Source: a bacterium (GTDB lineage: Bacteria; Patescibacteriota; Saccharimonadia; Saccharimonadales; UBA4665). From it: 64,000 nucleotides of DNA. The stretch covers positions 310,001 through 374,000 of the forward strand of contig JAJZMX010000004.1 in NCBI GenBank assembly GCA_021848145.1, in the 5' to 3' direction. The notes beneath the pieces were generated by a model. The model saw only the letters and a program-made list of their open reading frames with translations, was not told the origin of the DNA and did not search any database. Positions within the stretch are counted from its first letter, which is position 1. Each line of letters starts with the position of its first letter. A program made the translations under genes and the position numbers. This document shows positions 49,469 through 57,283 of the stretch, piece by piece.

Positions 49469-50659
49469 ATGGAGAAGGATAAAGTACCGCTTGCGGAAAA
49501 ATTACGCCCAACTGCGCTTTCACAGGTTATAGGCCAAGAGCATTTGACGGCAAAAGGAAAATTATTGAACCGTGTAGTTAAGTCTAAACTTCCGATGAGC
49601 TTGATATTCTGGGGACCTCCGGGAAGCGGTAAAACTACTCTGGCCCGAATTATTGCTAATGAAACCACTATGGACTTCGTTGAACTCTCCGCAGTAAACA
49701 CTTCGAAGAAAGAAGTAATGACAGTCATCGAGCAAGCAAGATCTAACAAGCGTCTTGGAACACATACAATTCTTTTTATAGATGAGATACACCGCTTCAA
49801 TAAATCTCAACAAGATGCATTCCTGCCGTATGTAGAAAATGGCACGATTTCACTTATTGGCGCCACAACCGAAAATCCTAGTTTTGAAGTGATTGCGCCT
49901 TTATTAAGTCGCAGCAGGGTATTAGTCTTAGAGCCGTTAGACTTAAAAAGCATCCAAAAAATATTAGTCAATGCAGCAAATACACTTAATATAAAAAACA
50001 AACTTACAGATATATCTATTAAAACTATCGCCGATTTATCTGGAGGCGACGCTAGGACTGCCCTAAACCTACTTGAGTTGAGTTTAAATTTAGCAGGCAG
50101 GAAAAGTATTACTTCCGAAATAATTAAGCTTGCTTCACAAAGGCAACTACCACGACATGACAGAACAGGAGAATCCCACTATAACCTCATTAGCGCATTT
50201 ATTAAGAGCTTAAGAGGCGGTGATGCAAATGCAGCATTTTACTGGCTAGCCCGCTTGCTTCAGGCTGGAGATGATCCAAAGTTCATCGCCAGAAGAATGG
50301 TTATATTCGCCAGTGAAGATATTGGCCTCGCAGCCCCAGCCGCATTAAATATTGCTGTTTCAACTTTTATGGCGATTGAGCGTGTTGGCTTACCGGAAGG
50401 GCAATACAATTTATTCCATTGCGCCGCAGTACTAGCTAAATCTCCAAAATCTAGAGAATTAACAGAAGCAATGGGAACGGCCTTGTCTACTGCAGCGAGT
50501 TACCCTAATCTACCTGTACCAATTCATTTACGAAATGCCCCGACAAAACTTATGCGAGATCTTGGATATAACAAAGGCTATAGATGGGAGGCGGGATTTG
50601 AAGATGAACGTGGGTTTTTGCCCAAGGAATTAAAGAATACTAAATTCTTTAAAAACTAG
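49469..50659 (+). CDS. rarA: Replication-associated recombination protein A (RarA/MgsA AAA+ ATPase)
   Basis: PLAEKLRPTALSQVIGQEHL, WGPPGSGKTTLARIIA, FIDEIHRFNKSQQDAFLPYVENGTISLIGATTENPSFE. Confidence 0.95.
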   Translation: MEKDKVPLAEKLRPTALSQVIGQEHLTAKGKLLNRVVKSKLPMSLIFWGPPGSGKTTLARIIANETTMDFVELSAVNTSKKEVMTVIEQARSNKRLGTHTILFIDEIHRFNKSQQDAFLPYVENGTISLIGATTENPSFEVIAPLLSRSRVLVLEPLDLKSIQKILVNAANTLNIKNKLTDISIKTIADLSGGDARTALNLLELSLNLAGRKSITSEIIKLASQRQLPRHDRTGESHYNLISAFIKSLRGGDANAAFYWLARLLQAGDDPKFIARRMVIFASEDIGLAAPAALNIAVSTFMAIERVGLPEGQYNLFHCAAVLAKSPKSRELTEAMGTALSTAASYPNLPVPIHLRNAPTKLMRDLGYNKGYRWEAGFEDERGFLPKELKNTKFFKN

Positions 50660-50664
50660 ATTTT

Positions 50665-50868
50665 CTATACATGCATGAACCGGAGTACATAATAAAGCAA
50701 AAAGGCTGGCCAAAAAATTGCTTTTATTATTGCAAGCAAAACAAGACCAAAACTTCCTGAGTGAAAATGCAAAAAGTATACTAGCGTACCAATAAAACCC
50801 AAGAACCAAATTCCACCAGATCCTTTAGTCACATATCTTTTAGATTTCTTTACCCGTTCTTTCGCCAC
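50665..50868 (-). CDS. Small 2-TM hypothetical protein
   Basis: 67-aa ORF, hydrophobic. Confidence 0.55.
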   Translation of the reverse strand: MAKERVKKSKRYVTKGSGGIWFLGFIGTLVYFLHFHSGSFGLVLLAIIKAIFWPAFLLYYVLRFMHV

Positions 50869-50879
50869 TACTATTGTCC

Positions 50880-52001
50880 CTACTTTATTACTATCTTAGA
50901 TTTATATGAGCGTCTAATCCCATATAACAAGATGCCGCTGCCTAACCAATATGCAAAAAGGCCTAAAACCCATCCGGCATAGGGTATTAGCTCCACTAGC
51001 CCAAGAATTAAGCTTCCTACCAAAACAACAAGGACCGGATGTAATTTTTTAATGATAATACTCCCAATAAAGTATGCCGCAAATGACATGCTAACAATTG
51101 CCCCGGCTATCCATGTAAGCAGTAAAACAATAGCTAGAGGCACTCCAACTACTGAAAAAATTAAAACTAGAATTGTAGCGGGTATAGCAAACATTGCAAC
51201 AAAACCTACGAGTAGCCTCCACCAAAACTGTTTACCCCACTCTGGATTAAATTTTCTAAATATTTTAGGAAATATAGCGACTAATATTAAGCTCATTACT
51301 ATGAGTGCAACTAACCAATAAATTCCAGCGTAAAAAGTGTCAAGGCCTTGGTTAGAAGGCGTAGGCTTAGACCTATGGTAAGTAATACTCCCCCTTACTT
51401 TTGCTTTCTCAACCGCTGATATTTTGCTTGGGCTAGTATATGTAAGATTGCCATTTATTCTGCCACTATTACCAATAGACAATTTATTGGCATTAATATT
51501 AGCATTTCGTCCAATTGAACTATCTATTGTTAAATTAGTACTTGCTGCACTTAAATCCCGTTCAATTTTTCCAAATAATGAAGTTGTTTGACCAGCAAAA
51601 CTGGCATCCTTTCCAATACTGGATGAGTTTTCTGTTGTTATGTCCTGTCCGACAATAGACGCACTGTTTGATACCGCTGAGTTTAAGTCTATAGACTGCC
51701 CAACCAGCCTGACGTTACCGATAACTTTTCCGTCAATATTTACTGTTTGCCCCATGCATAGTATGTCTCCATTAATAGTGGCATTTATATTGACTGTTTG
51801 CCCTAAACAAAAGACATCGCCATTAATAATTCCGGATATCGAGACAGTTGCGCCAACCTTATATATGCTATGGTTAACACTTCCACTAGAGGCTACTGCG
51901 CTAGCAGAGTGTGATAGACCAAAGACTATTGCAGTACCTAACCCTAAACCTAAAAGTAAATTTAGAAATAGCCTCATTGCTTGCTCCTTAAGTAGGAGCA
52001 A
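50880..52001 (-). CDS. Secreted beta-helix (polymer-forming/bactofilin-like) domain fused to C-terminal multi-TM region
   Basis: Repeats such as ISGIINGDVFCLGQTVNINATINGDILCMGQTVNIDGKVIGNVRLVGQ; C-terminal TM helices. Confidence 0.75.
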   Translation of the reverse strand: MLLLKEQAMRLFLNLLLGLGLGTAIVFGLSHSASAVASSGSVNHSIYKVGATVSISGIINGDVFCLGQTVNINATINGDILCMGQTVNIDGKVIGNVRLVGQSIDLNSAVSNSASIVGQDITTENSSSIGKDASFAGQTTSLFGKIERDLSAASTNLTIDSSIGRNANINANKLSIGNSGRINGNLTYTSPSKISAVEKAKVRGSITYHRSKPTPSNQGLDTFYAGIYWLVALIVMSLILVAIFPKIFRKFNPEWGKQFWWRLLVGFVAMFAIPATILVLIFSVVGVPLAIVLLLTWIAGAIVSMSFAAYFIGSIIIKKLHPVLVVLVGSLILGLVELIPYAGWVLGLFAYWLGSGILLYGIRRSYKSKIVIK

Positions 52002-52048
52002 AGTATCCCACGACTAAAAAAATCCAACAATAAGTTTTACTACAAGCG

Positions 52049-52780
52049 TTAGCTGCTAAAGGCAGTTTTAAGAAAATCTAAGGATCGAACCCATGCATCA
52101 TTAGCAGCTTCTTTATTGTAAGCATATGGATTTGAATCATTAAAAAAAGCGTGTCCACAGTTAGCATATACTTGTGAAGTGTAATCTACTTCTGCTTCGT
52201 GCATACGATTTTGTAGGTCAGGAAGCTTCGACACTAAAGCTTCATCATTTTCCCCGAAAAAAGCTAATAGGGGGCAACTAATTTTTCGTAATTCATTAGC
52301 GTCCTGGTCACAATGGCCGTAAAAAGGCACCGCTGCTACAAGTTTTGGCTCTGCAATTGCCAAGTTATAACTGTAAGTACCGCCAAAACAAAAGCCAAGA
52401 ACAGCTACTTTAGCGTTAGTTTTAGGTTCCTTAACTAGTACTTCAAAAACTTCCTTGAGGGATTCAACTGTATTAGTTGCAAAATCCGGAGCTTGAATAG
52501 GGGCCATTAGTTCACGAAGTTTAGGCTGTACTTCATTTCTTTTTTCAGGATTAAAAAGATCTTGCTGGAGCTGATCAGTTACCTTTTCTTCTATGCCGGT
52601 GTCACTTAATAAATCAGGAGCATAAACTAAATAACCTTCATCGCTATATCTTTTAGCAACGTCTTTAATATGATCCGTCAGACCCCACACCTCATGAATA
52701 ACTATTAAACCTCCTTTAATGTCACCTTCCGGTCGGACAACGAATACCGGCGTTTTACCAATTTTAATTTCTTCGGTCAT
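52049..52780 (-). CDS. Dienelactone hydrolase family protein
   Basis: VIHEVWGLTDHIKDVAKRYSDEGYLVYAPDL, GFCFGGTYS, CGHAFFND. Confidence 0.92.
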   Translation of the reverse strand: MTEEIKIGKTPVFVVRPEGDIKGGLIVIHEVWGLTDHIKDVAKRYSDEGYLVYAPDLLSDTGIEEKVTDQLQQDLFNPEKRNEVQPKLRELMAPIQAPDFATNTVESLKEVFEVLVKEPKTNAKVAVLGFCFGGTYSYNLAIAEPKLVAAVPFYGHCDQDANELRKISCPLLAFFGENDEALVSKLPDLQNRMHEAEVDYTSQVYANCGHAFFNDSNPYAYNKEAANDAWVRSLDFLKTAFSS

Positions 52781-52854
52781 TAAAACCTCCTATGGTTTTA
52801 TTTAAATTCTATCTACATTATATCAATGGATACTTTAATTAAATCGATAGTGTT

Positions 52855-52883
52855 TTGTTGACAGATAAATTTTGCGATATAAT
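52855..52883 (+). promoter_or_regulatory. Putative tRNA-Gln promoter
   Basis: TTGTTG (52855-52860), 17-nt spacer, TATAAT (52878-52883). Confidence 0.6.
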
Positions 52884-52897
52884 CTTGCAGTTACCAA

Positions 52898-52971
52898 TGG
52901 GGATTGGCCAAGTGGTAAGGCAACGGGTTCTGGTCCCGTGATCGGGGGTTCGAATCCCTCATCCCCAGCCA
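52898..52971 (+). tRNA. tRNA-Gln (anticodon CTG), CCA encoded
   Basis: TGGGGAT/ATCCCCA acceptor, ACGGG-TTCTGGT-CCCGT anticodon arm, GGGGGTTCGAATCCCTC T arm, G discriminator + CCA. Confidence 0.93.
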
Positions 52972-52978
52972 TAAGGTA

Positions 52979-53012
52979 CGAAGAGCGCTTTTGAGAGCTT
53001 CTTTTTTATTTT
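52979..53012 (+). terminator. Possible tRNA terminator
   Basis: cgaagagcgcttttgagagcttcttttttatttt; weak hairpin followed by T-tract. Confidence 0.35.
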
Positions 53013-53051
53013 CGCCCCTGTTATTTTTGTCATCTTTCAAAGTTTGGACAC

Positions 53052-54539
53052 TCATTTTATAACCTCCATAATTTTATAAGTTTCAGCAACTTTGTCGGCA
53101 ATAACTTTCGTAAATTTCGTATAGGTAACAGATAGCAAATTGTCTTTAATGGTTAGTTTGGCAAAAAGTTTGGACAATATGAAGCGCTTCTGTTCCGGTG
53201 ATTTTTCCGGGAATATCTGAGCCGCTTGTTGCGATAATTCTAGTATCGCCAGTCGGTATTCAGTCAGCTGGCTAAGTGACTGGTTTAACCCGGCTAATCT
53301 TTTATGTAGTTCTGTCTTTTCATTTACGAGCTGTTCATGTTTTACCTCATACCTTTCTTTAGTTATCTCGCCTGACAGTTTGTCGTCGTATAAAACTTCT
53401 TCCATGCGCTCAATACGGGCAATTTGGGCATTGATAGCCCGCGCCATTTGTTCCTGATTGGTAATCTCACTCTCATGGTCGCTTCTAATAGTCTCAATAA
53501 GCCATTCAATAATTTCCGGAGCCGGGCAAACCAGCCGTTTAAACTCGGCCAGCAATAAATCTTCTACCAGATCTTCGCGCAGCATTTTGGCGTGTTTACA
53601 GGCGTCGCTCCCCTGACGGCAGATTCCGTAATAGCGACCTTTTTGCAGTTGCCAGGTGACGGCTGTGCCGCAATGCTCACAGGTAATAAGGCCCTTTAGG
53701 GTTGGGTTATGTCTTTTGAGGGACTTAGGCCGCTTGCCGTGCAGCTTATCCTGAACCGCCTCAAATAATTCCTGACTAATTATCGGCTCCTGGGCACCAG
53801 GGTAATCTTTACCATTAAAGCGATTAATGCCTATGTAAAATGGGTTCATGAGCAGCTCGTGGACATAGCTTTTATTGTAGGGATGTCCTTTCGTTGTCCG
53901 CATACCCATAGACTCCATAAACTGAGCGGTTGTCAGGATCGAACTGCCAGGCTCAAGAAACTTATGAAAAGCTTGCTGCATAAGCGGCGCCATTTCGGGA
54001 TCCGGTACGTGTATTTTTTTGCCGTTCTGGGTAATAGTGATATAGCCAGGCGGCGGCGAGGATGGCAGCCAGCCTTGGGCCAGTTTTTCTGCCCAGCCCT
54101 TCATGGCCTCTTCTCTTAAGTTATCGGTATACTTTTTGGCTACCGATATATGGATGTTCCACATAAACTTGACATCGGACTTGGCATTTTTATGAAGCAA
54201 CAGGTTTTCTTTTACGGCGTGGAGTCGGCGTTCTTCATCTTTATCTAACCACTCATCAATTGCCACAGCATCCCGGAAGTTTCGCGTAAAACGATCAGTC
54301 TTCTCAACCGCAAGATGGTAAATCTTATTATAGGAGATAAATGAGAGCATCTCGTGAAAGATTTTACGGCTTTGCTCTTTGGAGGCCGTCTCGGTAATCT
54401 TAAATACCCGTACAACGTTCAACCCGTTCTTATTGCAGTAGCTTTCCAGCAGTTTTAGTTGTGAATCAAGCGAGTAGCCCTCATCTTCCTGTGATTTGCT
54501 GGATACCCTGGCCAAAATAACGGCTTTAGTTTTGTCCAT
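53052..54539 (-). CDS. Large serine recombinase (resolvase/invertase N-terminal domain, Recombinase domain, zinc beta-ribbon, coiled coil)
   Basis: AVILARVSSKSQEDEGYSLDSQL (catalytic Ser), EKTDRFTRNFRD, GYITITQNGKKIHVPDPEMAPLMQQAF, CEHCGTAVTW...C...C. Confidence 0.94.
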   Translation of the reverse strand: MDKTKAVILARVSSKSQEDEGYSLDSQLKLLESYCNKNGLNVVRVFKITETASKEQSRKIFHEMLSFISYNKIYHLAVEKTDRFTRNFRDAVAIDEWLDKDEERRLHAVKENLLLHKNAKSDVKFMWNIHISVAKKYTDNLREEAMKGWAEKLAQGWLPSSPPPGYITITQNGKKIHVPDPEMAPLMQQAFHKFLEPGSSILTTAQFMESMGMRTTKGHPYNKSYVHELLMNPFYIGINRFNGKDYPGAQEPIISQELFEAVQDKLHGKRPKSLKRHNPTLKGLITCEHCGTAVTWQLQKGRYYGICRQGSDACKHAKMLREDLVEDLLLAEFKRLVCPAPEIIEWLIETIRSDHESEITNQEQMARAINAQIARIERMEEVLYDDKLSGEITKERYEVKHEQLVNEKTELHKRLAGLNQSLSQLTEYRLAILELSQQAAQIFPEKSPEQKRFILSKLFAKLTIKDNLLSVTYTKFTKVIADKVAETYKIMEVIK

Positions 54540-54714
54540 CGTCCTTCTCCGCCGGTTCAGCTAAGGCTTCAAAGAAGCTAATTAACTCCCGTGCCAACTC
54601 CTCGGCTTCGGTGTAAGTAATTCCGGGGCAGTTTTTCTGCTCCAGAATAAGACGAAGCGCTTCGATGCGCTCTGTACGAATTAGCTGCGAAGTACCCTCT
54701 ATGGACATTGTCAA
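54526..54714 (-). CDS. 62-aa hypothetical partner of the serine recombinase
   Basis: ORF overlaps recombinase start by 14 bp; acidic, helical. Confidence 0.6.
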   Translation of the reverse strand: MTMSIEGTSQLIRTERIEALRLILEQKNCPGITYTEAEELARELISFFEALAEPAEKDDGQN

Positions 54715-54716
54715 AC

Positions 54717-54755
54717 TATCCTTACACGGATAATTATACTATCCGTTGTAGGATA
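54717..54755. repeat. Imperfect inverted repeat in divergent control region
   Basis: TATCCTTACACGGAT-AATTATACT-ATCCGTTGTAGGATA, 12/15 arm match; also GGATAATTA direct repeats at 54728 and 54751. Confidence 0.7.
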
Positions 54756-54779
54756 ATTACAAGACTTTTATGCTATATT

Positions 54780-54788
54780 TTATCCACA
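54780..54788 (+). promoter_or_regulatory. Perfect DnaA-box consensus
   Basis: TTATCCACA. Confidence 0.5.
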
Positions 54789-54794
54789 TCTTTA

Positions 54795-54812
54795 CTTGTT
54801 TACGTAAACAAG
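54795..54812. repeat. 18-bp perfect palindrome
   Basis: CTTGTTTACGTAAACAAG. Confidence 0.85.
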
Positions 54813-54825
54813 CTTTTTATAAATA

Positions 54826-54841
54826 TATTACAGATGTAATA
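54826..54841. repeat. 16-bp palindrome with 2-bp centre
   Basis: TATTACA-GA-TGTAATA. Confidence 0.75.
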
Positions 54842-54918
54842 CACTATATTTATTCTCCCTTACTATTTATATACTATAAGGAACAACGATGAGTGCGTCG
54901 TGATGAAAGTAGGTAGTT

Positions 54919-55698
54919 GTGGCAAGTAAACACCATTCACTTAATTTGAAGCAGATCCAGTTACTGAAATTGTTATATAAGTTCCGGTTTGTATCCTCAG
55001 ATTTTTTAGCCAGATATAAGGGGGTTAGCCGTTCATCGATGAATTACTCGTTGGATATCTTGAGGGATCAGCAGCTTATTGGTAGGCGCTTTGATAATAC
55101 CCGAAAGATAACCGGCAAAGGAGCCATGTACTATCTGACGGCAGCAGGCGTTAAAGAACTCAAGCAACATGTGCCGCTCAACGATGCTGTCGTTCATGCC
55201 TTATACAAAAACGGTGTCGTTACAGAAGACTTTATGCAAACCTATCTGACCGTAGCCGATGTCTGCCTAGCTCTTAAAAACACCTATCCCGATACCTTTA
55301 CCATGCTAACAGCCGCCGAAGCAGCACCTTTTAACCATCTACCAAAGCCGCGACCCAACCTTTACATAAGCCGTAAAGAGCTATCCAACTCCACGCCGAA
55401 TGATTACTTTCTTGATGTTATTACGGATACTCGCAGATTTGCAATTAAAAATAAGCTGAATTTTTACAGCGAGTACTATGAATCTGGCACGTGGGGCAAG
55501 AGCGCCTTTCCCGCTCTACTGCTGGTCTGCCCCGATGCCGCTAGCGAGCGAAAAGCGCTGGCTCAAATTGAGCCACTGCTGGTAGATTTTGACATATACG
55601 TGACAACCATAAAGGCACTCCTCCATTCAGACACAGAAAATCTGACCGTATGGAGCGCCACGATTGACTCCGAAGAACCCATAAACCTCACGAGTTAA
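54919..55698 (+). CDS. Winged-helix protein, replication-relaxation (Replic_Relax)-like
   Basis: N-terminal LNLKQIQLLKLLYKFRFVSSDFLARYKGVSRSSMNYSLDILRDQQLIGRR wHTH and characteristic C-terminal domain; GTG start. Confidence 0.65.
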   Translation: MASKHHSLNLKQIQLLKLLYKFRFVSSDFLARYKGVSRSSMNYSLDILRDQQLIGRRFDNTRKITGKGAMYYLTAAGVKELKQHVPLNDAVVHALYKNGVVTEDFMQTYLTVADVCLALKNTYPDTFTMLTAAEAAPFNHLPKPRPNLYISRKELSNSTPNDYFLDVITDTRRFAIKNKLNFYSEYYESGTWGKSAFPALLLVCPDAASERKALAQIEPLLVDFDIYVTTIKALLHSDTENLTVWSATIDSEEPINLTS

Positions 55699-55708
55699 CA
55701 TGCAAATA

Positions 55709-55738
55709 GCCCGGGAAGCCAATAGAGACCTCCCGGGC
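55709..55738. terminator. GC-rich hairpin between convergent genes
   Basis: GCCCGGGA-N14-TCCCGGGC perfect 8-bp stem; weak T-tract. Confidence 0.6.
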
Positions 55739-55751
55739 CAAACAATAACAG

Positions 55752-56072
55752 CTAATACTCCTCGGCCGTCATGATGGTCAGTACCCGCCTGCATTCATCG
55801 CTCAGCGCGTCACTGCCATACTTTAGCTCCTGATCGTAGTAGTCGATTTTCCAAAATACCTTGGTTCCGTACCACACCAGACTGCCGAAATCGTGCTCAC
55901 CATACGGGTCACTGTCTTCATCGAATTCTGTAAACCTACGGACTGCCTGGATGAGTCCGAAGACATCATCCAGTTCTTGTACGCCACGGGTAATCAGTGG
56001 TGTAAAGCACATGGCCCGAAACAGATCATTCTTTGATGCTATTTCGTCTATATCTACTTGGCTATAGGACAT
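55752..56072 (-). CDS. DUF3768-like protein (ORF extends to 56123; MSYSQ start has AGGAGG upstream)
   Basis: NDLFRAM...TRGVQEL...VRRFTEFDEDSDPYGEHDFGSLVWYGTKVFWKIDYYDQELKYGS...RVLTIMTAEEY matches remembered DUF3768 pattern. Confidence 0.75.
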   Translation of the reverse strand: MSYSQVDIDEIASKNDLFRAMCFTPLITRGVQELDDVFGLIQAVRRFTEFDEDSDPYGEHDFGSLVWYGTKVFWKIDYYDQELKYGSDALSDECRRVLTIMTAEEY

Positions 56073-56115
56073 AATTCCTGCCTCCTTATTAATTAATAGA
56101 GTAAGAAGGAAGAAA

Positions 56116-56232
56116 CCTCCCACTTACAGCCGGAGTAAACAAGGCCACATGCCTAGCTAGGTCAAGGTGGAGACGATAGTACTACCTTGGCCTGGCTAGG
56201 ACTGGCCTTATACTGAAGAAGGCTGCGGGAGG
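56116..56232. repeat. Compound interrupted inverted repeat (structured RNA or cruciform candidate)
   Basis: Paired blocks CCTCCC/GGGAGG, AGCC/GGCT, AAGGCCA/TGGCCTT, CCTAGCTAGGTCAAGGT/ACCTTGGCCTGGCTAGG in nested order. Confidence 0.75.
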
Positions 56233-56238
56233 ATAAGC

Positions 56239-56460
56239 CTATTTATCTTTTATAAGGTTGTAGGTAAAGAAGCTTATAAAGGAAACAGAGAAACAAATAA
56301 CTCCGAAAGTATCCTCATGCGGCCAGGAAGCAAAGTGAGTTAAATGCAAATGAAGTGTAGCGGGATGGAATACGGCATTCTCAGCAATATAGATCCACCC
56401 AGCGAAACCAAATACGAAGAGGGTTAAGGTTAGTGACTGGAAGATTTTTCTTATATTCAT
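56239..56460 (-). CDS. Small 2-TM hypothetical protein
   Basis: 73-aa hydrophobic ORF. Confidence 0.5.
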   Translation of the reverse strand: MNIRKIFQSLTLTLFVFGFAGWIYIAENAVFHPATLHLHLTHFASWPHEDTFGVICFSVSFISFFTYNLIKDK

Positions 56461-56578
56461 TCAAGGTATTTTAACACACCCGAGAATATACTTGCTCTTT
56501 TCACTATATTAGTTTAATATAACTACAAACAGTACTAGATAATTATTAATAGAAGTTTCGGAGGGTACAGGAGATAAT

Positions 56579-57283
56579 GTGCCCTTCAATTTACCTAAAA
56601 ATCTAGATCCTAGAAAGATTGAGAACCTCAGTCCTCTTCAGCGCGTCTCGTCTCTATTCGTAGCTATCGTTATAATTTTCTCAGTAAGCTGGTTAGTAAA
56701 TACTGGCTACGCCGCAGCCTTTTATAACGCTATACAACCACATAATCAGAAATTTACGGAACTGGCATTTAATAATGTCTATAACTTACCGACTATTGTC
56801 CCAACAAATAACCAAATATCTTTCTCGTTCTGGGTCCATAACGTAGAAGGAAGAAATCTAGTTTACCCTTACGCCATAATCATAAAATCAGGCAATACTT
56901 CAACAGTCGTCAAAAAAGGCAAATTCTATTTAGCAGATAATCACCAAACATCAATAAAAGAGAACGTTACAGTTCCAAGTACTTCCATTGACAATAACGT
57001 TAGTACTCCAGCTGCTTCGGTAGCCAATAACGCAACCTACATTGTCGTTACCGGGGACAATATGTGGGGGATTGCTCAGAATAATAATATTCCGCTTTCC
57101 CAACTGGAAGCTCTTAATCCCCAGATTAATGATCCGAACATAATATATCCGGGCCAAAGTATCAACATACCTGGTGCAGTAACGCACGTGGCAGTTCAGC
57201 ATCAAACGGTTCGCAGCCAAGTTGAAGTTACCCTAACAAATCTAAACCAAACTATAGACTTTTGGCTTAAGGAAAGCAACTAA
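56579..57283 (+). CDS. Membrane-anchored DUF1616-like protein containing a LysM domain
   Basis: TM at N-terminus; YIVVTGDNMWGIAQNNNIPLSQLEALNPQINDPNIIYPGQSINIP LysM; flanking beta-rich halves ending VEVTLTNLNQTIDFWLK. Confidence 0.75.
   Translation: MPFNLPKNLDPRKIENLSPLQRVSSLFVAIVIIFSVSWLVNTGYAAAFYNAIQPHNQKFTELAFNNVYNLPTIVPTNNQISFSFWVHNVEGRNLVYPYAIIIKSGNTSTVVKKGKFYLADNHQTSIKENVTVPSTSIDNNVSTPAASVANNATYIVVTGDNMWGIAQNNNIPLSQLEALNPQINDPNIIYPGQSINIPGAVTHVAVQHQTVRSQVEVTLTNLNQTIDFWLKESN

Larger units (their letters stand above)
52972..56500. mobile_element. Putative small integrative element next to tRNA-Gln (boundaries not determined)
   Basis: Large serine recombinase directly 3' of tRNA; accessory gene content (replication-relaxation-like, DUF3768-like); apparent composition shift; no duplicated att sequence found by eye. 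Confidence 0.6.

Noticed and set aside
53859-54119. 86-aa plus ORF inside the recombinase gene
   Set aside because: Antisense to conserved recombinase domain; no supporting signal.
52898-56600. tRNA 3'-end duplication (attR) marking the far end of the element
   Set aside because: Looked for TCGAATCCCTCATCCCCAGCCA-like sequence by eye up to the LysM gene and found none; a serine recombinase would not require it.
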